From the NCBI GenBank assembly GCA_017591395.1, contig WEDG01003495.1, positions 37,009 through 101,008 of the forward strand: a DNA stretch of 64,000 nt, in the 5' to 3' direction. This stretch comes from Schistocephalus solidus. Lineage: Eukaryota > Platyhelminthes > Cestoda > Diphyllobothriidea > Diphyllobothriidae. Below, one piece after another: positions 11,431 through 24,600 of the stretch; the stretch's first letter is position 1, and each line of letters opens with the position of its first letter. The position numbers and the translations under genes were made by a program. The notes under the pieces were generated by a model. That model was not told the origin of the DNA. It did no database searches and saw only the letters and a list, made by a program, of their open reading frames with translations.

Positions 11431-12130
11431 CTTACAACTATTTTTTCTCTACCTCGGGTCCCCTGTGAACGATGATGTCTCCTTATATCACCATTCATTC
11501 AAATATGAAGTCATTCGGACGTTATTTTTATCTTGCTGAAATTAAATTAAGACTTCAAGGAATGTTTGTCCTTCCTAAGCTTGAATATTGCTGCACATTA
11601 TTTTATTTATTGACTGAGTCTAGCCGTTCTAAAATTACAAATTTCCAAACATATTATGCTCGGAAACTCGTACCTCAAACATTTTCAACTACTTCCTACT
11701 CAAACAGGTGTCAGCTAACTAACCTAAAATTGCTATGGGTTCGGAGACTGGAAGCTGGCTTATGCCTCATTTTCCGCCTTAATAATTGTTCGAATATTCC
11801 CGAATTTCAGCCCTTACCTCCGTTTATCGTCCGTACAACCTACGCAATTCTTCACTGCGTATAACTCCTCCTATATCCTCCACTTGAAAACACTCTCTGT
11901 TATTTGTTTCCAGGTATTGCTTTCTCTAGAATAACCTGCCAATCGATATAAGGTTATCAAATAACCTGTCTTATTTTAAGCGAAGACTGCACATTTATCT
12001 TAACATTGATTCCATACCAAGCAGCTTTCTCCGTGACTCAGAGAAAGGACCATTGGGAATTTATAAGACAGCCTCTAAAGTATGTCCTCCATGCATCGTT
12101 TACCCCACGCAGTAAGATATCTTCATAACC
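11431..12130 (+). mobile_element. CR1-like element, 3'-terminal fragment B
   Basis: A second truncated copy follows directly. The open stretch 11472-11864 encodes AEIKLRLQGMFVLPKLEYCC, then LLWVRRLEAGLCLIFRL, the conserved CR1-like C-terminal block. It ends with the same ACTCAGAGAAAGGACCATTG tail near 12040. The frames break several times. Confidence 0.75.
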
Positions 12131-12157
12131 CATCCCTTGGTAAAATAATAAATAAAT

Positions 12158-15100
12158 TATATACTTAAGGTCCAGAGGGGCCCTTCATTACATAAATAGT
12201 ACCATGGTATAAGTTAACACAAAGTGGATAATTACAGCTCTGTTTGAACAACCGTATGAACAGCAGAAGCGAGTAGTATGGTAGGCACATCCAACTCGCA
12301 ACGATTCGTAATTTTTAAAACAATAGTCAACAATCTTCGGATTATAATGTGAACTAGGAAAGAAGCAGCAAAATACTCCGACGGTTAAATCATGGGTAGA
12401 GTTCAGCGAGCCCAAATTTTTTTTTAAAAAGAAAACTAGCGGAAAAAAACCTCTTCACTAAAGAATTAATAGCTAAAGATGATAGGATTGGTACGATGCA
12501 GTGAGATAAGCCAGGGATATTGATGACAACATGTGAGGGTTGGGAACGCTCCTTATCGTGGGAGATATCATTTAACACCCAGAGCTACTGTTTACAACCA
12601 TCAGAGAGGTGAGAAAGAAGAAGCTCATCGTGGACAATAGGTTCGCAGTGAAGAGGGCCCGTAGAGGTCACGCGATCATCACCGAGATGTGACGGTGCTG
12701 ACTGCATAGGCCACCGACAAGGTGGCGGAAACAGCAGAACCCACTATGATCATCAACAGAGACCGCGGAGACCATCATCAGGGTTGCAAAAACGGACGAA
12801 TGCATCAAATTTGCCAACAATTAGCAATTATGGTTGAGAAGACGAAAAACGGCTGCGAAGATTGAATCTGCAGAGGATAATGAACAAATATTTCGAGACA
12901 AATGCGATATCAGAGGAACTGTCTAAAAACCAAGAGGACCCTTTTCAAAATCCGAAAAATGCGAGTTTGGGAAGGAAATTGACAATAAGGACTTTATATC
13001 TTCCGAAGTTAAATATTTACGTAATTTGGTTTTTGAAACCGTATATGAGGATGACAACCTAATTCCGAGTGGAAGATTATGCCAGATGAAAGCATATTTG
13101 GATGCAAAAATACAAGAACGGTAAGTTGTGGAGCTAAGGGGTGGTGAAATGATCATGGAGGAATTACGAGTGGTATTAGGTTGATCTACGGGGTGAGAGC
13201 ATTAATTTGTAGGATATATACAGAATCCTGAAAGAGACAATTGTCTTCGAATAAAAACTCTCCAAACATTTTCAATCTTACTGCGGTCAGAGGCGTTCAT
13301 AAGCTAAAATAGGGGACTGTAGTATTCTAGGATGGTACAAACAAACATGCGGTAAAGTTTTAATTTGATTTCCGGAAGGAAGCAATCATATGATATAAAA
13401 CCACATATCTGTGCAGCTTTTGCAGAAATTCTATCTGCCTGAGATGATAATGCTATCTTATTTGTGTAACTTAGACCTAAGTTCCTTATGGTTGATGGTC
13501 CTAACGGTGGACTATTTTGAAGTACTAGGTGTCCAGGAAACTTGGTGGGACCTTAAAAAATGAAACTACTCTTGGATGGAGAAAATTTTATCTACAAACG
13601 AGAGCTCCAACGTGAGATCAAAAGTAGGTCAGTGTTGATTTTATCAACGCAACTATTGGCCATTCTTATAAAATAATTAAATGCACTTAAGATCATCTGC
13701 GTAAACGATCTTTTGTGAATTTTGATTAGTGTTGAAATTGCATTTGTGTACAGAATGAAGAAAAGGGGACCTAAAACCGTGCCTTGTAAAACACCACATG
13801 TGATTGGCTGAGGCTTCGAGTAGCTATTACCTACTAAGCCCTTCTGGCTGTTGTTAGACAAGAAGGAACCAATGAAGTCAAGCAGAGGAGGCCGGATGCC
13901 GAGGAATCCAGTTTCACTAGAAAACGTTTGCGCGGCTTTGCTCTGTTCAAAGTAGATCACAACCACTGACTGCTGCTCATTGTGAAGGGAGATGACGAGG
14001 TTAAGAAAAGCTAGGTGACACACTTCGCATGATCTTCAGGTATAAAACCCTATTGCGAGTCGCTTAGAAGCTTATTTTCTAGGCAAAAGTCGAGAATTTG
14101 ACTGAAAATATTTTTGTAAGAAGTTTTGTAAGAGCCGAGATTTTGTGAATGCCTCGATAATTATTAACGTCCGAACTAGATCCCGACTTGAAGACGGGAA
14201 GAATAATAGATGTCTTCCATTAGTCAGACAAGAATCCGTTTAATAGCTAAACTGAGAATATAGGGCTAAGCCATCGGGTGGAAGCTCGGCACTCTCTTGA
14301 TAACTGAGTTTGGAATACCGTCAGTCCCCGAAGAGTGCGAGTTTTTTAGATGAATTAAGTGCTTACGAATTAATTATAAGGAGAAATCAATGGTATTGAT
14401 AACAATAATGAGTATGGCTGAAACGATGGAACCGGTTCAGATTCCGTCGTGAGATGTTTTGCAAAGAAAAAACTAAACAGTTCAGCCTTGTCAGAGTCTT
14501 CGAGAACGAAGTTTTTATCCTCATTTAATAATGGAGGAATTTAATAACCTCGAGTATAGGAGGCTCGACGACGGATAAGTTGAGCGACAGATTTTGCAGA
14601 GTTTCGCTCGCTGAGTGTGCGAGATTACCTCTGTCTGTCACGTGCAAGACGAATTATAGAGACTGATTCGAAAATCTCTGCGATACATAGATGCACAGAT
14701 AAAGAACAAGTAGATCGATCTTTCAACTTCATCCTCAATTTCTTTGTCTTGGCAACAGAAAGTGATAAATGGAGGATTCCGAAACGTAGGGCTTGATAAT
14801 TTTAGTTGGGACAAATTCCATGTTGTTGTTTGAAACGACCAACATGAAGTCCCAATGATGTGCTACATCGTTCATGAGGAGAGATGCTGCCAGTCCAATG
14901 AGTCATAAAATTGTTAATTAAGGTAATATCTGGGAGCTCAAAAGCATGATAGGTACGAACACTGCTATCCTTTTTCGAAGGGACAAGTAGAAGGCAAGAA
15001 TTAATTAATGCATAATCGCTTTGGAAGAGGCCTTGCTTAAAATCAACGAAGAGAAGAACAATGTCGTTTGTGAAAATCAAACGATTGTCCCACGTTGGAT

Positions 15101-17110
15101 AGCGGACCAGATGAGACCAGTTAGAAAGATAAATGGTATCTAGGAGAGTCTGTAATCTGGATGAACAAAAGTTTGAAATTCAGTAAATTTCAGTAAATTT
15201 AAAGTCCTCAGTGATTATTTTAATTTCAAAATTGAACTCCGAAACCGTTTTAAAACTTTCACATCATTATCATTGGATCATGAATTAGGCGGTCGTAAAT
15301 GCATCCGAGAATCGCCTTTGTGGGGCGACAGGATAGTAGACGCAATGCCCTAATTGCCAGAGAATGACGTGACATCTAGATCGAACAGGACGTGAAGACA
15401 ACCACCACCACGCTTACTAATGCGGTTAGGATGGTAGAGATCATACCCGTCTATGAGAAGCAAAGAGTGAGAAATAAAGGGATGGGTCCAAGACATAAAA
15501 CATCGGGCGTCAACTCGAAAGCAATGGCTTTAAGTTGAGCCATCTTATTTATAACAGACCTAGCATTAAGCAATAACACATGTAGTGTAGTTCGAGTAGC
15601 CGACTTAGGGTTATCGTTATTTAGAAAAGAAATTTGGTGGTGGGTAATTAGGTTGGAAGTTATTGTTGTTTGGAGAGTAACTACCAGCTGGGCTCTAACC
15701 ATTAATTTGCAAGTTATTGCTGTTAGGAGGGTAACCGCCAACAGTGCCACAATTATTGACATATGGGGAGTCAGCAGCAAAAGGCTGAGAGGTAAATTGA
15801 AAACACGTAGGGTTACAAATTTCAGCTGTTGGATATCTAGGAAAGTTACAATCAGGGTAAGCTTAGTGGTGGTTACCTTGGATGGGGGGGGAGGCTAGAA
15901 AGAAGATAGAGACTTTTGGGGGAGGGCAAGCCGCTATAAGGATTAGGTGGTGGGGGCCCGGTCTTAGTTTAAAGGAGCTGGGGTGACTCACGTGAGAACT
16001 ACTGGTCGTGGGTGGTGGAAAGCCTGGGAGTGTAAATGGCTCAGAATGATTAACATAGGGACCATCGGCAGGGTAAACATGGGGCGTTCGTTGGTACCTG
16101 GTGTGCGGAACAAGCCATTATTCGGTGAGGAGTTCAGTTGTTGAAGCTTTGAAGTTCTAAGAGATGGCAGCATATCATTTAATGGAACTATGTTATCTTT
16201 ATTTTGGGTCAGATTCAGATTCAGATTTTGAATCACGTCATGCTGAAAGCATTCCTGCGGTGATTTAAACGGAAAAATTTGACTAATTCGTTGCTATGGC
16301 GAAGCTGTCGGACTAGATGATGTAGCCCGATTCATGGATGTTCTAGGGGGGTTAGCAGTAGAATTAGAAACTACAGTTGGGGCTGATGCTAAGGTAGAGA
16401 TGGGCGAAGGCGGTAGTTGGCTTGAGTGAGTGGTCGAGGTAAGAGACAGTAGTGAGTCCGACTTCACAGCGGCAGAATTAGCTGCCCCCTTAGGGTTAAT
16501 TGTCTTGTGAGCAGATTGAGGATCTTTTGCTGGAAGACGAGGGTATATTTAAGGAGAGGGTCACAATTCTACGCTCCATGGGTGTGAGATCACGATAAGG
16601 GACATTTTCACGTTTTCCAGATATCTTGAAACATGGTTTCGGTGGGGAAAAACGGAATCAACCTCGACTGGGGAAAACGGCTTAACTAAAATTTGTGGGT
16701 TTTTGCTACGGGATGATAGGCATTTGGCATTTGCTATCTTATATTTGAATCCACTGGAGTATGGGAAATCCACCGCAGCAGCAATAGGCTGTGCGGATCG
16801 AGGAAAACATTTTTAAATAGGAAATTAAATATTATTTTTTTTGCCTGTTACAAGACTCGCTGGCAACCAAGTGAACAAATGAGTCTAGACTTTTACATAC
16901 TTCAGAGGGAACATCGAGCATTTTCCCATCTAACAATGTTCCTAGAATTGAGAGTATGCCGCCAAAGTTCAGTATACAGATATTGCAGTTGTACAACGCA
17001 GGCATGTCAAACAGCCTAGTATTAACGATGGGTGACGAATGACTAGTATTGCTTTCTACCCTCGATCTACTTAAGCCACGCGAAGGAACAGAGGCTGACA
17101 GCTTTCAACG
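12158..17110 (-). mobile_element. Long decayed CR1-like element (ORF1, endonuclease, RT, 3' region)
   Basis: In minus-strand order: an ORF1-like part (about 17.0-15.9 kb) with FGGILSILGTLLDG and Pro/Ser-rich low-complexity stretches; an APE-type endonuclease start (15780-15451) with LLLNARSVINKMAQLKAIAF; RT fingers and palm (about 14.3-13.6 kb) with FKSGSRSDVNNYRG and ITCGVLQGTVLGPLFFILY; then about 1.4 kb of 3' region down to 12.16 kb. The catalytic FADD region has decayed (FTQMIL at the expected place), and stops and frameshifts are frequent. The 3' region matches 47.08-48.0 kb. At about 5 kb it is the most complete CR1-like copy here, but non-functional. Confidence 0.8.
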
Positions 17111-17534
17111 AACCGTAGCTTTTGCTCTCATTGTAGTTCAAAGTAAAATGTAGTGGATTAGTTAAAGCTTGTATGAGATCTTTAGGCAAAATTTTGGAAA
17201 GAATATAACGCTGTACAAATGTACGCTGTTAAAGACAGTTGAATTCACAAAATAAGAATTGCAGAATGCAATTAAAAATTGCCAGGCAAAATCTAACGAA
17301 ACTCGAAATGAGAATGGCAAGCGATTTTCTTAATAGAATATGCCCGAGTGTATGGAAATTTGTTCTAATACAGGGACTCAAAATTCTTCTGGTCGTCTAG
17401 AAAAACCATTTTCTATATAATTGGACACGTCGTCGAATTTAAACACGAACCGCCTTTGACCATCACAAACAATTGGGTCATACTTAAGCGTTCATTTTAA
17501 AACATCTGTTTCGTCAGAAGTCCAACCTGACTGC
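17111..17534. other. No recognisable feature
   Basis: AT-rich stretch between the 5' end of the long CR1-like element and the second ~850-bp repeat copy. No open frame of note. Confidence 0.3.
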
Positions 17535-18395
17535 TGAGATGTGCAGACCTCACATTCATCGTCAATTCTCATGCAAAATTGCACACCTGAGTGCACTATG
17601 TTAACTACTTCTTACTCAAATGCCAGATATGCCATTATCCCTTTGTACAACGCTCCGCAGCAACCTACCACGCTGCTTCCTATTCCCCTTCGAAGCAGTG
17701 TTGTTTCATCTGCGCCTATTTTTTTACAAAAATACAATCTTTGCAGTCGTTTTTCACCCCTCTTGCTTTCGGCCATCATTGGAAAATAGTGACGGCCCCG
17801 CTGGTTCCCTTGATCTTCGCGGTTGCCCTCTTTTGTTGACCCTCTGGAAACTGCTACAATTTCGTTAGCCACCGCATCTGCCACGCCTTAGGATAGTAGG
17901 GTTTGTGACCTTAATCTTCTTCCCGGTGTTAAACCTAGACGGGCTGTTGATGATAATGTCGGGTTCCTCTTTTGGAGGTCTCAGCAATGAGAGTATCATG
18001 GACGCATCTCTGGCACATCGACCATGAACTTGACGACCTCAACGGTCCATTCCTCGTTCGATCCTAAGAGTACTGATTATGCCCGCGAACGATTTATTTG
18101 TCTAGCAGCCTTGATAGTTACGCTTATAGCTAGTTAATACGCATTTTGATCACACCTGCGGTGGTGAAAATTAGCCCCTGTCGTTACACGATTTCTCCCA
18201 CGATGAGGAGCGTTTAGAATCCCCTTACGTTTTCCTACATCATGCGTTTGTTTTAATCCCAGGAGTGACAGTTGGTTTTTCTCCTTAAAAACTCAGAAAC
18301 CCAATTTAGCATATACATTTTCCATGTAAATTGCCAAAGTATATTTTAACTGCCTGCTCTTTTGATTTCTTTATTTTTGGACCACACCGATTTGT
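17535..18395 (+). repeat. ~850-bp dispersed repeat, copy 2 (plus orientation)
   Basis: Inverted partner of 1282-2125. Both copies share, in the same order on opposite strands, CATTCATCGTCAATTCTCATG, ACCTACCACGCTGCTTC, CTCCCACGATGAGGAGCGTT, AGGAGTGACAGTTGG and a terminal TTTATTTTTGGACCACACCG. Short plus-strand frames (17541-17868) have no recognised product. Confidence 0.7.
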
Positions 18396-19029
18396 ATCAT
18401 TTGTCATCGCTAAGAAGCTAACTTACTATTCCTAACTTAACTATAGACGAATGCGCATTCGTTTTATTTTTTTAATGACAGTGCCCTTCCAGGTATTCAA
18501 ATAAAAAATATAAGAAAGGCTAGTGAGTGCCCGATCGGGTGATATCCATACGGAGGCTCCTCGATAATCAGGGAAAAACGACGTTAAAAGGATACCCCGA
18601 AGACTTCCGTGCAGTCCATGCCCACGCATGCCAACACGGGCACACACTCATGCCACTTTTCTATCCGCCTTACATTCCCTGTTGGAAGCGCGCATGACTT
18701 GGTATTAGCATGGTGACAGCTACAGACCTACTGAACCTGCGTCTTTTGTTGATTGGCTGCAAGTGGATAAGGTCCAGCCGCACGTGCTTTGCGCCGGGGC
18801 TCAGATGCTCGATGAATGTCACTTACCTTAAACGAAACTTGTTGTCATAAACTGCTAAGCTGCCTGTACCTTACCCAGCCTCAGGAAAGCTTCACAAAAA
18901 AGTTCAGACCTCCCACATGTGTTCCTTAGTAACCTTCGGCTTGTCGAATGTCATACCTCAAATTTCCTTCAAGCATGTGCAAATACACCCGGAGGCCTAG
19001 CAGAACCTTGCAAAGGATTAAACGGTCCG
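18396..19029. other. No recognisable gene
   Basis: Base composition shifts here towards the more GC-rich RTE-dominated block. Open frames such as 18441-18647 (minus) show no family features. Confidence 0.3.
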
Positions 19030-20075
19030 CAGAAGAGTAGTGAATGCTATAGAACGATCTAAGACAGACAACCGGATCACCACTGTCGAATCCAAAAGAG
19101 CGGCTTGCATTTCTCAAGTGTTGCGGATCAGCAACCCCAACATTCAACTCGTTCCACTGTGTCGGTGTTGTAAAAGGGTGTTGCACTCATTGAGTGGACT
19201 CGCCGGACACCACCAGACCCCGTGGAGGACCGACACGGTAGCCCAACCTACCGAATCCGAAATTGCCTTCACCGCCACCCCACTCGCAATCCGCAGGACG
19301 CCCACGATAAAATAAATCACTGATGAGGAAGTTTCTCACACCCCAACACGAACTTCGCCACCAATATCTGAACCACCGAACCGACGGCGATTACCGCAAG
19401 CACCATTCCCGCATCCGATACGACGATAATTCTCGACTTCCTGCCACCCACAAAAACTCATGCTACCACTGCCGTCATTAGCAGAAATTCGAGCTCAATA
19501 TTTGTCTGGGCCCAGTGTGATCGCACCTGCACAGCGCGCATGCTATGCTCCGTCATTTGAAAATTCATCGCAATAAAACCTGTGAACCAGTGCCTGGATG
19601 TTCGCTATCGACCCAGAAAACGCGCCTCACGCGCCAGTTAGAAATTATTCAGGAGATTGAGACACCACACGCATATTTTCGTCCATATGCACATCATCGA
19701 CAGTGAAATTCACCACGATATTTACACAGAATCCAACTCGCAACTTCGAAAACTCACGCACTGGCAGCATTGCTACCCCTGGCGGTTTCGCTAGCACGGT
19801 CAACGCAGCAGTTATTAACCTATCCTGTCCATATTATTATCACCCATCTACCTCATGCATCGGCCTGACCGGTAGCTTACGAATTCATTATACTAAGACT
19901 GGCGAAAAAGTGCTAGAAGCATCAGCATATATGCGCCGCACGCACCTTAACTGTCCATAATGCCCGCCAACCTTGAGTAACTGCCCAGAACTAGCCGGTC
20001 TTTATGACAATCCGTAGAAATACATCGCAATTCAAACCTTATTAAAAAACCTCACCAGACCAGCCCATACATCTC
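19030..20075 (+). mobile_element. RTE-like C-terminal zinc-finger region, decayed
   Basis: Bases 19040-19315 encode a decayed finger, LVPLCRCCKRVLHSLSGLAG, in place of the CPRCxRTFRxxIGLxGHLR type. Bases 19703-19960 encode LSCPYYYHPSTSCIGLTGSL ... THLNCP, a degraded form of the repeated CPHCxRTFTSRIGLVGHLRIHRT finger. Such finger tails end the RTE-type pol protein in diphyllobothriidean genomes (recalled). The upstream RT is absent. Confidence 0.6.
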
Positions 20076-20412
20076 ACAAGACATGGCCTACATCATCCGC
20101 CACATGGACGTAACATGCATCCCTTGGTAAGTGGGATGTATGCTTTTTTGATGTAACCTGGTGTCCAATCAGATGGTGTATACCACGCATGCCCCCTAAA
20201 TGGGCCGCGTGGTAGATGCACTGGACCAACATGGGGTCAAATCGGGGTGCGATGGGCGTTATTATTCTGGGATGTGGTCCCATAACAAAGGCCGAACAGG
20301 GGGGAGTGCGTGCCCAACATGGGCACACGTAGATGCAGTCTCATGTCGCACCCCGCTCTCCCACCCTCTGGGATATGTTTCGTCTGCGTCCGAATCCGCC
20401 TCCAGTCTTCTT

Positions 20413-20600
20413 AAATATGTCTTGACACCGAGCAAAGGCGGGTAAGGGAAGAGAGAACGCGGTAGATGCAGTGCAAGTCTACGATCACTTAAAACTAATT
20501 TGCGCACAAGTCACCGTCTCTGCATCGCCCTTCTGTGAAGCATACGGTGGACATCTTCCAACTACGGCGGTCGAACTCTCGTGCGCATACCACGCGCGAA
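20413..20600 (+). repeat. RTE-associated UTR repeat, copy 1 of 3
   Basis: It shares GACACCG...GGGAAGAGAG, GCAGTGCAAG, CGCACAAGTCACCGTC and GAAGCATACGGTGGACATC with 25.28-25.43 kb and 28.47-28.64 kb, all in the same orientation. The last copy directly abuts the 3' end of the minus RTE copy. Confidence 0.65.
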
Positions 20601-21845
20601 GGGTTTGTTCCCCTTCCGTCAAATACTGTGCCACATTCAAGCATCAGATGACTGAAAGTGCCGTACATTCAACTACTACACGAGGGAAGAAATGGTGAGC
20701 CCAATCCTGGAAAACTCATTCACACGACATTTCAATGCATACATCACCCATAATAAATTTGCTGCGCTTTGAAATTATCATGATTCGCTAATAGTTTTGG
20801 CTGGGAAAAATCCTAGCTAACTAGGTAATTCGTTCCTCTTGGCCATCAAAGTCGCTGTGTGAAATGACTGACTCGTGGCCCGAGAGTTAGGCTGAATGGC
20901 TCGATCTAAGTGTGGTCTTCTTGATACTCTCATGCACGTGAGAATCCAGCCACCCCAGTGTGTAAAAATTTTCCATAACACGGTGTAACTGTTGCCTGCG
21001 TAGAAGAACTGTTTAGTTTTTTTGACAGAACAGACGGATTACCTTTCAGCTTAACTGCAGGATACACTGCACGGCTACAGGTGGCTAATAGAAGAATGGC
21101 CTACAGCAAACTTTAACTGTGAAAGGATCATGATCTGGGATCTCGCAAATAAGGAGTCGTGAACCTAAAGTGACAAGGTTATCCGGACGTGAAGTGCTTA
21201 GATCTGGCACTCGGATTGCCTTAAAAAATTATGCAAGATGGAGTGCCAGAGGGTAGGGACGGTGAACCAGGGGAAGGAGGGATGGATGAGTGTGATAGGG
21301 GTGAGCAGCATTTTGTCGTTGGGGCAGGTACGAAGGTTAATCTAGAACAGCATTCCAGACCCGGTCAATGCTGACCACTCTCCCCTCAAAGGATCCGACG
21401 AGTCCTGTTGATGCGTAAGAGTACCCAGAAAGGTCATTTGTATGGTACTTTCAGCAGCTGCACACACGGTTGCAACAAACGAACACGTGAGTGCATTTGA
21501 CAGAACGCTTTTCAAAACAAGATTCAGTCAGCAGATTTCGAGGCGTAACCGGAGAAAGTGAATACATAAACTGCCGCAGAAAATGTACGAAATTACCGGA
21601 ACTCTCGACGGTACCACTGGACCTTAGCGTCATCATCTCGGCGGGCAGCTGAAGGGTAGGGCCAAACACCGAGTTGGCTGCATTGCAGTCCAGTTCCTAC
21701 TTCAGAATCACGAGAATACAAATAAGGGCAAGCTGAAGGTTATCCACCGGTTGGCTTGGTCCACGTTAGCATACAGGGCAGTTTTTAGAGGATTGGGGAA
21801 CAGCTAGGCCATGGCCTTAGTTGCTTGATAGTAGGCCTGGGTTTG

Positions 21846-21893
<48 letters not shown>

Positions 21894-22960
21894 CGATCGA
21901 TCTTCAGTGTCATCGCTTATCCATGTCGCCTTCTGCCCGCATAACACGTAGTCATGCCTCATCTAGCCAGAATTGAAGATGTTCTGTTAAGCTAGGTCAT
22001 TAGCGGACCTGTCCTTAAACGTCTCCAGGTCAGCAGCAACGCCGAACTCGAAAAACAGGTGGTGAAAAGTTCCCGGGCCGACGCAGTCGTGTTCGTTGAA
22101 TGGCAAGACGTTTTCGCAGCAAGAGTGCCAGTAGAGACTAAGTCAGCGTGATTCCCCAGATAAATGGCTTTCAGGCACGTGTGCTCAAACATGTCCACCA
22201 TTCACAACCGCGTAGTAGGAATTAAACGAGTGCCTGAACAGACGGAGCCTTCAGACGATAGAAATATCGCATGTGATCCTAAAACAGTCGAGTATCGTAA
22301 AATTCCTCTCGCCGCATTGAATCGAAAGACGACGTTGATCTTGCACTTTCAGTCCGCACTGAAGTACATGAAAAATGTCTGTTAGTTCGAGCGGACAGTA
22401 GATAAGCCGGATTTGAGCTTACCTTCAATAAGAAATTATATTCGAGAAAACCCTCGCATTCCTAGACATTTATAGAACAACCGACTGATTGATTGACCGC
22501 TTTCCAGCTCAATACTGTATTTTGCAGGTCGTTGTAACCTGACGCTGGAAAGACTTTATTACCATCAAAATCGATGTTAGTCAACCATCAACCAGATGCG
22601 AATTCGGCACCGTCCGACAGACTTAGGGGCTCGCTAGGAATCCGCCCCATAATGTAGTTGAAATGGACGACAAGGAACTGTAAATTATTGAACAGTGAAA
22701 TGGTTATCTAAGGACTGGGAGGATCGACTGCGGACTAGAGCTCACGCAGTGCTCGTAGTGCTAACTTTTGTCAGCATACGGGTTTGCGCACTTGTGTGCC
22801 AACTGGGCCCACGACGGATAGAGTCAAATGTCACGGCAACTTCAAAAAAATGGAGGGAAATCGGTTGGTGGCGAAATTGCAGAATGCGCCGTGAGTTAAT
22901 TCACATCCAGCTCCGCAACCCGGTGTTGCTAAGTTTCGTCGTATGCCAGCTTGACCGTCC
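20601..22960. other. Gene-poor stretch
   Basis: Apart from the CT microsatellite at 21848, I see no recognisable coding region. Open frames such as 21451-21669 (minus) and 22695-23015 (plus) lack family features. Probably decayed repeat DNA. Confidence 0.35.
21848..21902. repeat. (CT)n microsatellite followed by (GATC)3
   Basis: Uninterrupted CT dinucleotides run 21848-21890 (about 21 units), followed by GATC x3 (21891-21902). Likely length-polymorphic. Confidence 0.95.
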
Positions 22961-23079
22961 TAGTTTCGACGATGTGCACCGTGTGCTAAAAAACATAGCG
23001 GTGCACAGATGGTGACTTACGCTGAATAATAGCGAGAGCAGACTTTCTCTGTTACCATCTCACTCTCTGTTCCACTCCC

Positions 23080-24130
23080 CCACCTGAGCCCGGTGTCAAG
23101 ACAGAGTCAAGAAGAGCGGAGGTTGAAGAGGGCACAGGCCTACATACTGTGGCCCATCACAAACAACGACACAACAACAAAGGGAGGGGATGCTCCGGAT
23201 CCCAGCTGAGTGGGAATGCTATAAAAGCCACATTGAGAAGAAGCCAGGATAAAGATGCCTTTTATGGCCACCTAAACAGGACATAGGAATAGGAAACTCC
23301 CCACCTGCTTAAAAGAGGTGGCTTCACAGTTAATTCCAGGAAGGATAGATATACCCGTGTCTTAACGCTACCACTAAGCCTAGCATAAACTAAACTGTCA
23401 CTTTAATCTTAACCATAGCCCTACCCTAAACCTAAACCCTATAGTTTATACGATAATAACCTTAACCCTTAGGCTAATCATGAACCTAACCACAACTCGG
23501 ACCTCAATCTCAAACTTAAACGCATCCCTAACCCTAAACTTAGTCCTTAACATAAAGCCACGTATATTATGGGCAGTTCTTTTTCCAATTTCCTGTTTCG
23601 GCAGCCATACAAGGCATCCTTACTGAAACCGATGTAGTCGGACTCTCAGGCCAAGGGACTGAGTTATCTCGTCAGCTGGCATCCTTTCAAGCTACGTCTT
23701 TTAGCGCACCGTGATAACTTCAAGTGCGTCAGAAATTAATAGTGAGGGAAATGCGCTGAACTGTCGAACTCACTCCCTCCCCCACCCCCAGAATCAAACC
23801 ACTGTGCGAGCCGGGCAGTTTTCTGATGCGGAAGTGGGGGCAGTGGCTGACAGAGCTGGCGAACCAGTCATAGAGCGCCACAGCACGATCTGGCACCCTT
23901 GACACTCATACAAGGATTACCAAAATCAGAGGGTAAGAAGGAGCCCTTGCTGTCTGACTCGCAGTCCATTGGTCGGCCACTCAGCACACACTGGGATGAC
24001 TGCGTGATCTGGCGTATAGCGTCGGTTGGCAGCCTTCCAAGCCACGGCCTTTAGTAAGCCGTGGTAGTTTCAGGCTGGGATCACGCATGCAGGAGAGGGG
24101 CCACATGGAGAAGGAGCCGAGGATGATACT
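23080..24130. repeat. RTE-associated UTR repeats with telomere-like tract
   Basis: Bases 23851-24071 (plus) match the reverse complement of 28.21-28.36 kb: GACTCGCAGTCCATTGGTCG, GTTGGCAGCCTTCCAAGCCA and GTAGTTTCAGG. A shorter relative is at 23.68-23.72 kb (TTTTAGCGCACCGTGATAAC). Between them lies the TAACCC-like tract listed separately. No coding potential is recognised. Confidence 0.55.
23385..23560. repeat. Degenerate telomere-like (TAACCC)n interstitial tract
   Basis: The stretch is dominated by variants of CCCTAA, e.g. CCTACCCTAAACCTAAACCC, CCTTAACCCTTAGG and CATCCCTAACCCTAAACTTA. It looks like a decayed array of the metazoan telomere motif, or a minisatellite of that composition. Confidence 0.7.
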
Positions 24131-24159
24131 TGCCTCTCAGTGAGAGGTGTTGATTGAAA

Positions 24160-24600
24160 ACACTTATTTATGGTGATGTGCGTGATCGAGTGTGATGTAA
24201 AGGCTGATGAGAAGAGATGTGATAGTGTGGTATACCCGGCGGTGTTTTACGTTGGTTCTCGTGGAGACCCATGTGGCCTAAAAGGCCCATCTGGTGAGTG
24301 GATGTGTGTATACAGTTGCGAAGGGTGTGACAGGTGCACTTTGGTGGTCCGGGCACTGGTTCACCCTTCTAAGTGCGATGGATTCGCAATTGACGGATCA
24401 TGCCGATGCGTGATGTGCTTTTGCGGTAACAATGAGGACAGGATAGATCAGGTGCTGAATCTGTGGGGGGTATGCTGCTGGTACCCGTGGTCGTGCTCAT
24501 TGGAGGACTAGTGATGGAAGCGCAAGACGTGTTAGATGTGTCGGCATCGCGGTGGATTCCACTCGCCTGGATGCGCAGGTGAGGGAGCAGGCCCATTCGG
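24160..24600 (-). mobile_element. RTE-like C-terminal zinc-finger fragment
   Basis: The minus strand encodes DLSCPHCYRKSTSRIGMIRQ then LRIHRT (in 24596-24369), and continues in another frame with HQMGLLGHMGLHENQR (in 24356-24168). Both correspond to the paired finger tail of the RTE family, here frameshifted between fingers. The remainder of the element is absent. Confidence 0.7.

Noticed and set aside
21848..21902. Regulatory GAGA-type element or CRISPR-like array
   Set aside because: A plain CT microsatellite with a short GATC run; no spacers, and no gene next to it.
22695..23015. 106-codon plus open frame as a gene
   Set aside because: No domain, no splice-consistent extension, and located among RTE-associated repeats.
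24170..24511. Cysteine-rich 113-aa plus-strand protein
   Set aside because: The cysteines come from reading antisense through the RTE finger tail.
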